Below, piece by piece: positions 8,239 through 16,008 of a stretch of 64,000 bases of DNA. The stretch spans positions 310,001-374,000 of the forward strand of contig RHLF01000001.1 in assembly GCA_003712125.1 (NCBI GenBank), given 5' to 3'. The notes beneath the pieces are model-generated. The model searched no databases, had not been told where the DNA came from, and worked only from the letters and a program-made list of their open reading frames with translations. The stretch comes from Allomuricauda sp. GTDB taxonomy: Bacteria > Bacteroidota > Bacteroidia > Flavobacteriales > Flavobacteriaceae. Positions within the stretch are counted from its first letter, which is position 1. Each line of letters opens with the position of its first letter. Made by a program: the position numbers and the translations under genes.

Positions 8239-10860
8239 TTGGCCAGCAACCAAAAAACAAAAAAGGTTACCCCTTTGATGCAGCAATACAATGCCATCAA
8301 GGCCAAGCATCCTGACGCTTTATTGCTGTTTCGGGTGGGTGATTTTTATGAAACCTTTGGGGAAGATGCCATCAAGGCCTCGCAAATTTTGGGCATTGTG
8401 CTCACCCACCGGAACAACGGTGGTGACCAAACCGAATTGGCCGGGTTTCCGCACCATTCGCTGAACACCTATTTACCCAAACTGGTGAAGGCAGGGCAAC
8501 GTGTGGCCATTTGCGACCAGCTGGAAGATCCGAAGCAAACCAAGAGCATCGTCAAAAGGGGCGTTACCGAATTGGTGACCCCGGGCGTGGCCTTGAACGA
8601 CGATATTTTACAGGCCAAAAGCAACAACTTTTTGTGTGCGGTACATTTTGGCCGAACAAAACTTGGCATTGCTTTTTTGGATGTATCCACCGGAGAGTAC
8701 CTGACCACCGAAGGGCCCAGCGAGCTTATTGACAAGCTGTTGCAGAATTTTGCCCCCAACGAGGTACTGATTTCTAAAAACCAACGTACTGCGTTCAATG
8801 AACAGTTCGGTAGTGGTTTCCACACCTTTTTTCTGGAGGACTGGATTTTTCAAGAAGATTATGCCTTTGAAAGCCTGACCCGTCATTTCAAGACCAAGAC
8901 GATGCAGGGTTTTGGGGTACAGCACCTCACCCATGGGATCATCGCTTCTGGGGCCATTCTACATTACCTTTCAGAAACGCAGCACCGGCAACTGCAACAT
9001 ATCAATCGGTTGCAGCGCATTGCCGATGAAGACTTTGTATGGATGGACCGTTTTACCATTCGCAATTTGGAATTGTACCATTCGGCCCATGACAATGCGA
9101 TTACCCTGCTCCAAATCATCGATAGAACCCTTTCACCCATGGGAGGGCGCTTGTTGAAACGATGGTTGGCCCTACCCCTGAAGGATGCCTCAAAAATTCA
9201 AGAGCGCTTGGGCATTGTGGGGCATTTGAGGGAACACAATGAAGTACTGGAAAAACTTCGGGAAGCCTTAAAGAAAATGGGCGATTTGGAACGGCTGATT
9301 TCCAAAGTCGCTACCGGCAAGATCAACCCAAGTGAGGTAATCCACCTCAAAAACTCATTGGAAGCTATCATTCCCATCAAAGCCTTGATCAGCCAAAGCC
9401 AAAACGACTTTTTGGTAGGCCTGGGGAACAAGCTGCATTCGTGTGATGCACTGCGCCAAAAAATCAAGGAAGTGTTGAGCGAAGAGGCTCCGGTTAACAT
9501 CGCCAAGGGCAATACCATCGCCGAGGGGCATTCCCAAGAGCTCGATGAATTGCGTCAACTGGCCTTTTCAAGCAAAGACTATCTGGATAAGATGTTGGAG
9601 CGTGAAATGGAACAAACGGGCATCAGTTCCTTGAAAATTGCTTCCAACAATGTGTTCGGCTACTATATCGAAGTGCGCAACACCCATAAGGATAAAGTTC
9701 CGGAGGGTTGGGTACGAAAGCAGACCTTGGTGAATGCCGAGCGCTATATCACCGAAGAACTCAAAGAATACGAAGCCAAGATATTGGGTGCCGAAGAACG
9801 TATTTTTTCTTTGGAACAACAGCTTTTTGAACAGCTTTTGGTATGGATGCAAGAACACATCGTACCCGTTCAGCAGAATGCGCAGCTATTGGCCAAATTG
9901 GATTGCCTTGCCGGTTTTGCCCAATTGGCCTTGGAAAACAACTATACGGCACCTGAAATTGACGATGCCACCCGAATCGACATTCGAGATGGCCGGCATC
10001 CGGTTATTGAAAAACAGTTGCCCCCGGGCGAAAGTTACATTGCCAACGACCTGTTGCTTGACCGATCGGAACAACAGATCATTATGATTACAGGGCCCAA
10101 TATGAGTGGTAAGTCGGCCCTTTTGCGGCAAACGGCCCTGATTGTGCTTCTGGCGCAGATGGGAAGCTTCGTTCCTGCGGCTTCGGCCAAAATCGGTATC
10201 GTCGACAAAATATTCACCCGGGTGGGTGCGAGCGACAACATCTCGATGGGAGAATCAACCTTTATGGTCGAGATGAACGAAACGGCCTCCATTTTGAACA
10301 ACCTCTCGGAACGCAGCCTGATTTTGTTGGATGAGATCGGCAGGGGCACCAGCACCTATGACGGTATTTCCATCGCTTGGGCCATAGCCGAATACCTGCA
10401 TGAACATCCTTCTCGGGCCAAAACCCTTTTTGCGACCCATTACCACGAGCTGAACGATATGACCAACGCCTTTGAGCGCATCAAAAACTACAATGTTTCG
10501 GTCAAGGAGTTGAAAGATCAGGTACTGTTTATGCGCAAATTGGTGCCCGGAGGCAGCGAACACAGCTTCGGTATTCATGTGGCCAAAATGGCTGGGGTAC
10601 CCAAGCAGGTAATCCAAAAGGCCAATAAAATTCTCAAAAAACTGGAGCAATCGCACCGCAGTGAAGCAGTGTCCGATTCGTTGGAGGCCGTTCAAAACGA
10701 AATGCAATTGAGCTTTTTTAATTTGGACGACCCCTTGTTGGAAGAAATCAAGGACGAGATCCTGCATTTAGACATCGATACCCTGACCCCGGTGGAAGCC
10801 TTGATGAAATTGAATGAAATCAAGCGCTTGCTCACCAAAAAGAAAAAGGCCAGTTCTTAG
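8239..10860 (+). CDS. mutS: DNA mismatch repair protein MutS
   Basis: 873 aa. The start is TTG at 8239: the frame is closed by a stop at 8203, no ATG lies before the conserved [14 protein letters not shown] segment, and the next ATG (8278) would cut into it. Mismatch-binding F-x-E is present in [13 protein letters not shown] (~residue 38). Domains II and III, the clamp and the ATPase follow; Walker A is [13 protein letters not shown] (~residue 625) and Walker B/signature [16 protein letters not shown] (~695). The C-terminal helix-turn-helix region is present. Length is normal for bacterial MutS1. It recognises base mismatches and short loops and recruits MutL. It is monocistronic here and followed by tRNA genes. 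Confidence 0.97.
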   Translation: MASNQKTKKVTPLMQQYNAIKAKHPDALLLFRVGDFYETFGEDAIKASQILGIVLTHRNNGGDQTELAGFPHHSLNTYLPKLVKAGQRVAICDQLEDPKQTKSIVKRGVTELVTPGVALNDDILQAKSNNFLCAVHFGRTKLGIAFLDVSTGEYLTTEGPSELIDKLLQNFAPNEVLISKNQRTAFNEQFGSGFHTFFLEDWIFQEDYAFESLTRHFKTKTMQGFGVQHLTHGIIASGAILHYLSETQHRQLQHINRLQRIADEDFVWMDRFTIRNLELYHSAHDNAITLLQIIDRTLSPMGGRLLKRWLALPLKDASKIQERLGIVGHLREHNEVLEKLREALKKMGDLERLISKVATGKINPSEVIHLKNSLEAIIPIKALISQSQNDFLVGLGNKLHSCDALRQKIKEVLSEEAPVNIAKGNTIAEGHSQELDELRQLAFSSKDYLDKMLEREMEQTGISSLKIASNNVFGYYIEVRNTHKDKVPEGWVRKQTLVNAERYITEELKEYEAKILGAEERIFSLEQQLFEQLLVWMQEHIVPVQQNAQLLAKLDCLAGFAQLALENNYTAPEIDDATRIDIRDGRHPVIEKQLPPGESYIANDLLLDRSEQQIIMITGPNMSGKSALLRQTALIVLLAQMGSFVPAASAKIGIVDKIFTRVGASDNISMGESTFMVEMNETASILNNLSERSLILLDEIGRGTSTYDGISIAWAIAEYLHEHPSRAKTLFATHYHELNDMTNAFERIKNYNVSVKELKDQVLFMRKLVPGGSEHSFGIHVAKMAGVPKQVIQKANKILKKLEQSHRSEAVSDSLEAVQNEMQLSFFNLDDPLLEEIKDEILHLDIDTLTPVEALMKLNEIKRLLTKKKKASS

Positions 10861-10950
10861 GCCCGAAGAATACCCAATAAAACCCTTTTATTTATTGTGT
10901 TTGGAAGCCATTTACCGAAGTTTCCCCATATTATTCAGCTTAAAAAATTC

Positions 10951-10980
10951 TTTGCGATTTGTAGAAATGTATTAAATTTA
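10951..10980 (+). promoter_or_regulatory. Promoter of the tRNA-Gly/tRNA-Leu genes
   Basis: TTTG at 10951-10954 and TAAATTTA at 10973-10980 with 18 bp between. The -7 box matches TAnnTTTG at all but the last base. It lies 37 bp upstream of tRNA-Gly. Confidence 0.55.
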
Positions 10981-11017
10981 CATCCGCGCTTTTAACAAGG
11001 CGAACGTTCTCTAAAAT

Positions 11018-11090
11018 GCGAAAATAGCTCAGTTGGTAGAGCATCACCTTGCCAAGGTGGAGGTCGCGGGTTCGAATCCCGTTTTTCGCT
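11018..11090 (+). tRNA. tRNA-Gly (anticodon GCC)
   Basis: 73 nt fold into a cloverleaf: acceptor GCGAAAA with TTTTCGC, D-arm GCTCAGTTGGTAGAGC, anticodon stem CACCT/AGGTG with GCC at 11051-11053, T-arm GCGGG-TTCGAAT-CCCGT, discriminator T at 11090. CCA is not encoded. It is followed by a strong hairpin that may end or process the transcript before tRNA-Leu. Confidence 0.96.
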
Positions 11091-11096
11091 CAAAAG

Positions 11097-11118
11097 ACGC
11101 TGCTTGCAGCGTTTTTTT
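11097..11118 (+). terminator. Hairpin with T-run between the two tRNAs
   Basis: ACGCTGC / GCAGCGT, a perfect seven-pair stem with a two-base loop, followed by seven T. It stands between tRNA-Gly and tRNA-Leu only 11 bp before the latter, so either tRNA-Leu has weak read-through transcription or the hairpin is a processing signal. Confidence 0.7.
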
Positions 11119-11129
11119 GTTTAAGTCCT

Positions 11130-11214
11130 GCTCGAGTGGTGGAATTGGTAGACACGCCGGACTTAAAATCCTGTGGGCATTTTGCCCGTGCGGGTTCAAG
11201 TCCCGCCTCGAGTA
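11130..11214 (+). tRNA. tRNA-Leu (anticodon TAA)
   Basis: 85 nt with a long variable arm (GGGCATTTTGCCC region) as in type II tRNAs. Anticodon stem GGACT-TAA-AATCC gives anticodon TAA. T-arm GCGGGTTCAAGTCCCGC; acceptor GCTCGAG pairs with CTCGAGT including a terminal G-U; discriminator A at 11214. CCA is not encoded. Its 3' end is repeated at 11370-11383 and an accessory island begins beyond it. Confidence 0.96.
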
Positions 11215-11225
11215 CGAATAAATGG

Positions 11226-11254
11226 AAAACCAAGGTGAAATCCTTGGTTTTTTT
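11226..11254 (+). terminator. Terminator after tRNA-Leu
   Basis: AAACCAAGG / CCTTGGTTT stem with loop TGAAAT, then a run of T, 12 bp after the tRNA. Confidence 0.8.
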
Positions 11255-11300
11255 ATGGGATAAAACGAACCAAACCCGTTTGAGTGAAGTTTTATTTTAA

Positions 11301-11330
11301 AAAAACCAATTCTTACAGAATTGGTTTTTC
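11301..11330 (+). terminator. Second hairpin after tRNA-Leu, usable on both strands
   Basis: A perfect 13-pair stem (AAAAACCAATTCT / AGAATTGGTTTTT, loop TAC). A- and T-runs on both sides allow termination from either direction, so it may also stop minus-strand transcription coming out of the island. Confidence 0.65.
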
Positions 11331-11369
11331 ATTTTCAACACGTTCGGGCTGGGACTCTGCGCAGCGAAT

Positions 11370-11383
11370 TCCCGCCTCGAGTA
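11370..11383 (+). repeat. 14-bp direct repeat of the tRNA-Leu 3' end (att-like)
   Basis: TCCCGCCTCGAGTA is identical to bases 11201-11214, the last 14 bases of tRNA-Leu, 169 bp further on. Integrases that target tRNA genes leave such copies of the tRNA 3' end. It sits exactly where base composition shifts to the AT-rich island. No third copy was seen at the right end of the island. Confidence 0.55.
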
Positions 11384-11520
11384 TAAGGTCTCATTTATGA
11401 ATTCGGCGTAGGATGATTCGGAAAAATGGTTCCGTAATGGAAAACAGCCGCTAATTTTGCCTTAGTCTTCGTAATAATTCTTCAGCCGAACCGTATGACA
11501 GCCCTCGATGTGCCCTGTAT

Positions 11521-12447
11521 TTATAACTCATATTCACTATCAACTTCTTTAGCCATTTGTTCCAATGACTCGAATTGATAGTCAAAAGCATACATGAAAA
11601 TTTCTGCATCGTCATTGTCAAGTAACTCATTTTTTTCGTGCCAAATTTTCATTTTTTCAAGGATATAATGTATTATCCTTAAAGTATCTTCAATTCCTGC
11701 CGGAATTTCATCATTAAATCTTTTGTTTAATTCTTCTTGAAACTTCAATAATTTATCGTTAACCTCACTAATTCCCCACTCAGCTTGAAAACCCCTATGT
11801 TCGTCATGATATCCTCTTTTCATTAATTGAATAGCATAGTTAAGTCCAGATATTAAGTCATAAAGCTTTATCATTTTGAATTCCTTTTTATGAAGTTCTA
11901 TATTTTCAAGAACTAATTCATTCAAATTGTCCAATACTTGATGAGCAAATTGTTCTTGTTTGACTATGAATTTCTGTAGGTCAACTTTCATTCTGACAAA
12001 TTCAGGTTTATACCCACCATATTCAAATTCAAATTTCGAGTTGGGTCCTTTGTCAATGAAGTAAAATTCTTTTCCTCCTTTCCGATTTGAAGGATGACCA
12101 ACAATGTCGTTCCTAACTTCCCTAATTTTTGAGATAAGTTCATATCCTCTGAAAAAATCAGCAGACTTTAGTTTTTGTTTATTGGAAATTGAGCGAAACA
12201 AATAAAAAAGTCCATCTTGTTGACCAAAAAATGCTTGGAGAACCCCATAAATAGAGAGTATTGACCTGCGCTGCTCATTTCTTACTAATTTTTTGAATTC
12301 ATCTATCGCATCTTGGCAATCCTCAATTTGGTCAATTGAAATGAATGTTTGTTCATAATGTCCAAAAGATGCATCGAAATGATTATTTCTAAACATCCGA
12401 TCATGAATCTTTGTATTGAAGTTTCTACACTTTTCCTGAATGGTCAT
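11521..12447 (-). CDS. Hypothetical protein with HEPN-like RNDxxxxH motif
   Basis: 308 aa, almost wholly alpha-helical, charged, no signal peptide or membrane segment. Family not recognised. In the middle (about residue 112-120) KIREVRNDIVGHPSN matches the Rx4-6H motif of HEPN-fold ribonucleases, usually RN/RD followed by H near a helix end. The rest of the protein is long amphipathic helices, with an acidic C-terminus (EKMKIWHEKNELLDNDDAE). HEPN proteins are common effector toxins in phage defence. Placement inside the island supports that, but no partner antitoxin is obvious beside it: the next gene on the same strand is 157 bp upstream. The function is inference. Confidence 0.5.
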   Translation of the reverse strand: MTIQEKCRNFNTKIHDRMFRNNHFDASFGHYEQTFISIDQIEDCQDAIDEFKKLVRNEQRRSILSIYGVLQAFFGQQDGLFYLFRSISNKQKLKSADFFRGYELISKIREVRNDIVGHPSNRKGGKEFYFIDKGPNSKFEFEYGGYKPEFVRMKVDLQKFIVKQEQFAHQVLDNLNELVLENIELHKKEFKMIKLYDLISGLNYAIQLMKRGYHDEHRGFQAEWGISEVNDKLLKFQEELNKRFNDEIPAGIEDTLRIIHYILEKMKIWHEKNELLDNDDAEIFMYAFDYQFESLEQMAKEVDSEYEL

Positions 12448-12604
12448 TTATATATAGCACAATGGTTTTGGCTCTTGTTTCTTTACGGATTGGTTTGCTG
12501 GTATCATTCCGCGTCAACCACAAATTAAGAAAATAGACACTAAATCCCGATTGGGAATTTCAACCGTATTGAACTATATCTGTTATTGAGTTCAGTACAA
12601 CTTA
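12448..12604. other. Spacer between island cargo genes, with hairpin
   Basis: 157 bp without a plausible ORF. It contains AAATCCCGATTGGGAATTT near 12540, an imperfect hairpin, preceded by an AAATTAAGAAAATAGACA stretch. The layout resembles short repeated junctions that I have the impression occur between unrelated cargo genes in flavobacteria; that is an impression only. Confidence 0.3.
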
Positions 12605-13084
12605 TTAATTATTACATTCTTTACAACGATAATTGAAACTTTCAAAAATCTCTTCATAGTTAAAACATCCTTTATCAACTAAAACATAGTATTTGTCACA
12701 AGCATTTTCATCGCAAAAGTCTTGTGCGAACCTATCAATTTTTTCATCAGTATTATATGTTTCATACCATCTGTCAAACTGTAATTCTCTTGAACATTCT
12801 CTACCATCAGAGTCATCACAGCGATACATTATTCCATTGCAACTTTCACTAAGAATTTCGCCAAATATTTTAAATATTGTCGCTCCAACTCTATAATCTT
12901 TCGGACAATTTTTATCAGCACAAACTATATCAACCTCCAATATATCTTTGCATTCAGAACAATGTTCTTCGAAAAATCTTTCACTAAACTTGAATACAAC
13001 TCTATAAATATTATGGTTATCTGTGACGAATGAAAATTCCAAATCTGAAACTCTTGTTATTTCATAAGAACCGAATTTTTTCAT
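12605..13084 (-). CDS. Cysteine-rich DUF6169-like protein
   Basis: 159 aa, cytoplasmic by appearance. Order of conserved pieces: an N-terminal SFVTDNHNIYRVVFKFS strand pair, DYRVGATIFKIFGEIL helix (~75-90), then MYRCDDSDGRECSRELQFDR (~97-116), which matches the CDSSDG-R-...-FD.W motif I associate with the DUF6169 family of Bacteroidota. Unlike the family members I recall it has about twelve cysteines, many paired (SEC..., CADKNC, CDENAC, YRCKEC), suggesting one or two added metal-binding knuckles. DUF6169 has no known function. Isolated gene on the minus strand, between the HEPN-motif gene and a remnant gene. Confidence 0.6.
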   Translation of the reverse strand: MKKFGSYEITRVSDLEFSFVTDNHNIYRVVFKFSERFFEEHCSECKDILEVDIVCADKNCPKDYRVGATIFKIFGEILSESCNGIMYRCDDSDGRECSRELQFDRWYETYNTDEKIDRFAQDFCDENACDKYYVLVDKGCFNYEEIFESFNYRCKECNN

Positions 13085-13112
13085 TTAAAATTGCTGTATT
13101 TACAGAAGTTAA

Positions 13113-13546
13113 TTACTCTTCAATTATTCTAATTAGGTTGATTAAATTTATACAAGATGAGCTACATAATTTAGCAAGTTTCAGGTTCGCTGTTCTTTTA
13201 TGAGTTAATTCATTCGATAATGAGTTCGTTGCTCGAGCGTATCGTCTTAATCCTTCATTTTCACCCCCGGGTAGTTCAACTGCTTTATAGGAATCCAACA
13301 TCCTTTTAGCATCGGTCGCTGAAGGTTCAATTCCATCTAATGGTGGATGTATTTCTTTATGATAAACCTCTTGCCCAGAGAAATAATAGTTTCTCTATAT
13401 AACAATCCAATAGCTTGAAATTGTTCCTCATTTTGAGCTTCAGATAAACTTAGTCTTATTTCCCCCACAGAACGTTCTAATCGTTCCCAACCCTCAAGTT
13501 CGATTTCTAATCCTTGAGCGTTATTATGATTTTCAGCTGCAATGAG
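13113..13546 (-). pseudogene. Frameshifted, 5'-truncated remnant of a hypothetical helical protein
   Basis: Two frames together give one continuous helical sequence. Bases 13546-13378 encode a piece beginning LIAAENHNNAQGLEIELEGW and ending FQAIGLLYRETIISL; bases 13376-13113 continue in another frame as GQEVYHKEIHPPLDGIEPS... to the stop at 13113. One missing base near 13377 accounts for the switch. Upstream the frame meets a stop at 13547-13549 with no start codon, so the N-terminus is gone too. The 62-residue C-terminal ORF starting at 13301 is only the tail. The pattern LLYRE...HP.LDG..PS.TDAKRML...HKRTA looks like a widespread uncharacterised C-terminal domain. The deletion may be real decay or a sequencing error. 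Confidence 0.7.
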
Positions 13547-13586
13547 CTATACAAATAATTCTAAGCGGTTTTTATTCCGATTTTAT

Positions 13587-14096
13587 TTATCCAAATAGTT
13601 TAATGTCATCCCCAAATCCTTTATTCTCTTCTGTCAATTCCGTAACTCCAATAAACAATGCATCTATTTTCATTTCATGAACATGCTTATTCACTATTAA
13701 ACTAGAAACTTGAGCGTCATCTTCGAAGGCTACTCCAGTTAATCCATCCAAAATTGTTTTCGCAAGATTATCAATGTCAACTTCTTTAAACCGACTTTCT
13801 TTAACTGAAAAAGATAAAACGACTTCAACAATTGCTGGTCTTTTAATTATTCCCTTTTCTTTAAAAGCTTTGGTTGCATATTTGCTAACAAGCTCTTTCA
13901 TTTCTTGAATTGAGTTTTTATCTTCTTTTCTTTCGTAAATGTTTTTTAGTTCGACTTCATGCCCGTCCTCGTCTATTTCAAATGCTTTTAAAGGTTTGAA
14001 CTTATCTTGTTTTGTTGGAATTGGTTTTCCTCCATAAAACCCGAATAGAATTTCAATTTTTGGGTTTTGATGATAAGTAATAAATTTTTCTGCCAT
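13587..14096 (-). CDS. RusA-like Holliday-junction endonuclease
   Basis: 169 aa. The signature of the RusA family lies at about residues 108-132: EVDIDNLAKTILDGLTGV followed by FEDDAQVSSLIVNK, which supplies the catalytic aspartates. RusA resolves Holliday junctions and is usually encoded by prophages and mobile elements; here no other phage gene is present. An insertion of ~35 charged residues (DEDGHEVELKNIYERKEDK) separates the N-terminal strand from the core, making it longer than the 120-residue E. coli protein. Followed 53 bp upstream on the same strand by the Mrr-type nuclease gene, so they may form a transcript. Confidence 0.8.
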   Translation of the reverse strand: MAEKFITYHQNPKIEILFGFYGGKPIPTKQDKFKPLKAFEIDEDGHEVELKNIYERKEDKNSIQEMKELVSKYATKAFKEKGIIKRPAIVEVVLSFSVKESRFKEVDIDNLAKTILDGLTGVAFEDDAQVSSLIVNKHVHEMKIDALFIGVTELTEENKGFGDDIKLFG

Positions 14097-14149
14097 CTAT
14101 TTTAGTTTTTTTAGAAAATAATATTCGTTCTAATTTTTTACCAAGAGGT

Positions 14150-15910
14150 TTATCTTAATTCGTCTTTAGCTTCTTTAATGTTAATTCTAGCATTGTAACC
14201 ATGCTTTTCAAGCAGATATAGTAAATTCCCCCCGTTTAATAATGTTATTGGCTTGTCTTTTGCAAATTTGAATGAATCAGAACCGTAATCGGAAGTAGTA
14301 ACTAAAATTCCTTTGGTAGCACCTTCATTCATAACTGTCCCATACAAATCTCTAACAGCTGAAACCCCAACTATGTTTGTATATCTTTTGGCTTGAATTA
14401 CAATTTTTCCACCTCGGATTGGGTCAGGGTCAAATGCGATTGCATCTACGCCGCCATCTCTACTCGACTGTGTTACTTTAACTTCTCCACCATTCTTGCT
14501 AAACTCTTTCTCAAAAATTTCTCTTATTAAATGTTCAAACTCCTCCCAATGCATAGAGGCTAAATTAGTTGAAGAAGTAATGTAAATTTCTTGAGATGAT
14601 ACAAATCGGTCGTCCTCATTTGAAATTGCAATAATCGGTTTAATAGGTGTTAGGCTACTTATTTTATTTGCAGAAATTCCCTTTAAACTTTTAAAACATT
14701 CTTTAGGGTGAACTTCGGATAAATTTATGGTTCCAAATTCATTCTTATCACATACCACAGAGAGAATACAAGACTTATTATAAAGCCCTGTTGCCTTGTT
14801 AATTGCATTTGTCCAGCCATTGAAAACTACTGACTCAAGTACGTTTATCAAATCATTTTTATAGGTAATATCTATGACATCAAGAACAATTCTGTAAATG
14901 ATGTCACTGTATAACTTGTCAAGTTCTCTTCCAGAGTATTTTATTTCCTTGTATTCATTTCGGGTTTTTATGTATCGGAATTCCTTTGTCACAGGAAATT
15001 GCTTAATTAATGGAAGCTGGTATTCTATTATAAGAACATTATTCTCCTTGTTGTAGTCAGTTAAAACATTTTTAGGGAAGTTTGGATCATAGACTAATTT
15101 TTCTAATATTTTTTTGTGGTATTCTGCTATTGAACTCTTGTCTTTCTTATAGTATTTGGATTTTAACAAATCCACGCCGGAATTTTCCAGTTTTTGACTT
15201 TCTATGAATTTTTCATACTCTATATTCCATTTTTCACCTTTCTGCGTATAGCTCAATATTAGTTCGGAAATCCTATTCTCTATGAAATCAACATTATCAT
15301 TGTAAATTATCTTAATGCTTTTATTTAATTCTTTTTTCTTTTTCTCGACCTCCTCTGAACGTTTATCTTTTATTTCCCCTGTTTGAATATAATCTGGTTG
15401 TTCGATTTTTTCTAGTGACTTAACTTTTTCCAGAAATAGTTTGTTTGTGTTTACAGATTTAAATTCTTCAGAGGTATAAAGTAAATCCCATATTTCATTC
15501 GATTTTATTGTGTCTGTTTTGAGAATATTTTGAAGTTTTGATATTGCTTCAATTGGATCATAAGAACCACTAAACTTTTCAGAATCTTTCTCTAAGATTC
15601 CCAAATCATTTTCAATTTCTCGGAGCGAAGACAATAAGCTTTCTTTATCGCTTTCAATTTTAACCTTCTGTTTTTCATATTTTTCATTGAGATCTTTTAA
15701 AATGGCATTATGAAGATCAAGTTCTTTCTGTTTTCTTGAATCTTGATTTTCTATAAGCTTTAATATGGCAAATATGATTATGACAACTCCGACAATTGAA
15801 CCTATAATAACAATATTTTCTACGACGAACTCAAAGATTTTTATGATTATCAAGGTCAATAGTCCTACTAGGATTAGAAGCGCACTTCCTTTATCATTTC
15901 TTCTTGCCAT
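14150..15910 (-). CDS. Membrane-anchored Mrr-type restriction endonuclease
   Basis: 586 aa. Residues ~8-52 form two hydrophobic helices, then ~150 residues of coiled coil. A middle domain (~265-420) includes the pattern FRYIKTRNEYKEIKYSGREL and VVFNGWTNAINKATG that also accompanies the nuclease in other soluble Mrr-like proteins. The C-terminus (~455-575) is an Mrr-cat domain: WEEFEHLIREIFEKEF, then TQSSRDGGVDAIAFDPDP and IVIQAKRYTN, giving the D...QxK catalytic core, and VSAVRDLYGTVMNEG. Mrr-type enzymes cut foreign or modified DNA. No methyltransferase is nearby, so it is either a modification-dependent (type IV-like) enzyme or a defence effector triggered at the membrane. Confidence 0.82.
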   Translation of the reverse strand: MARRNDKGSALLILVGLLTLIIIKIFEFVVENIVIIGSIVGVVIIIFAILKLIENQDSRKQKELDLHNAILKDLNEKYEKQKVKIESDKESLLSSLREIENDLGILEKDSEKFSGSYDPIEAISKLQNILKTDTIKSNEIWDLLYTSEEFKSVNTNKLFLEKVKSLEKIEQPDYIQTGEIKDKRSEEVEKKKKELNKSIKIIYNDNVDFIENRISELILSYTQKGEKWNIEYEKFIESQKLENSGVDLLKSKYYKKDKSSIAEYHKKILEKLVYDPNFPKNVLTDYNKENNVLIIEYQLPLIKQFPVTKEFRYIKTRNEYKEIKYSGRELDKLYSDIIYRIVLDVIDITYKNDLINVLESVVFNGWTNAINKATGLYNKSCILSVVCDKNEFGTINLSEVHPKECFKSLKGISANKISSLTPIKPIIAISNEDDRFVSSQEIYITSSTNLASMHWEEFEHLIREIFEKEFSKNGGEVKVTQSSRDGGVDAIAFDPDPIRGGKIVIQAKRYTNIVGVSAVRDLYGTVMNEGATKGILVTTSDYGSDSFKFAKDKPITLLNGGNLLYLLEKHGYNARINIKEAKDELR

Positions 15911-16008
15911 TTGTTCAATTCGATAAAAAGTTATGTCAAATGCATCAGCTAGGTTGACTTATTCTGGTCAGACAATATCTTCTAACCAATTAGATGTAAT
16001 ACTATTTA

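Noticed and set aside
11033-11300. Open frames of 62-83 residues across the tRNA genes
   Set aside because: They run through tRNA-Gly and tRNA-Leu and have no start context or recognisable protein features.
13587-14096. Prophage
   Set aside because: RusA is the only phage-type gene; no capsid, terminase, tail or integrase gene is present in the window.
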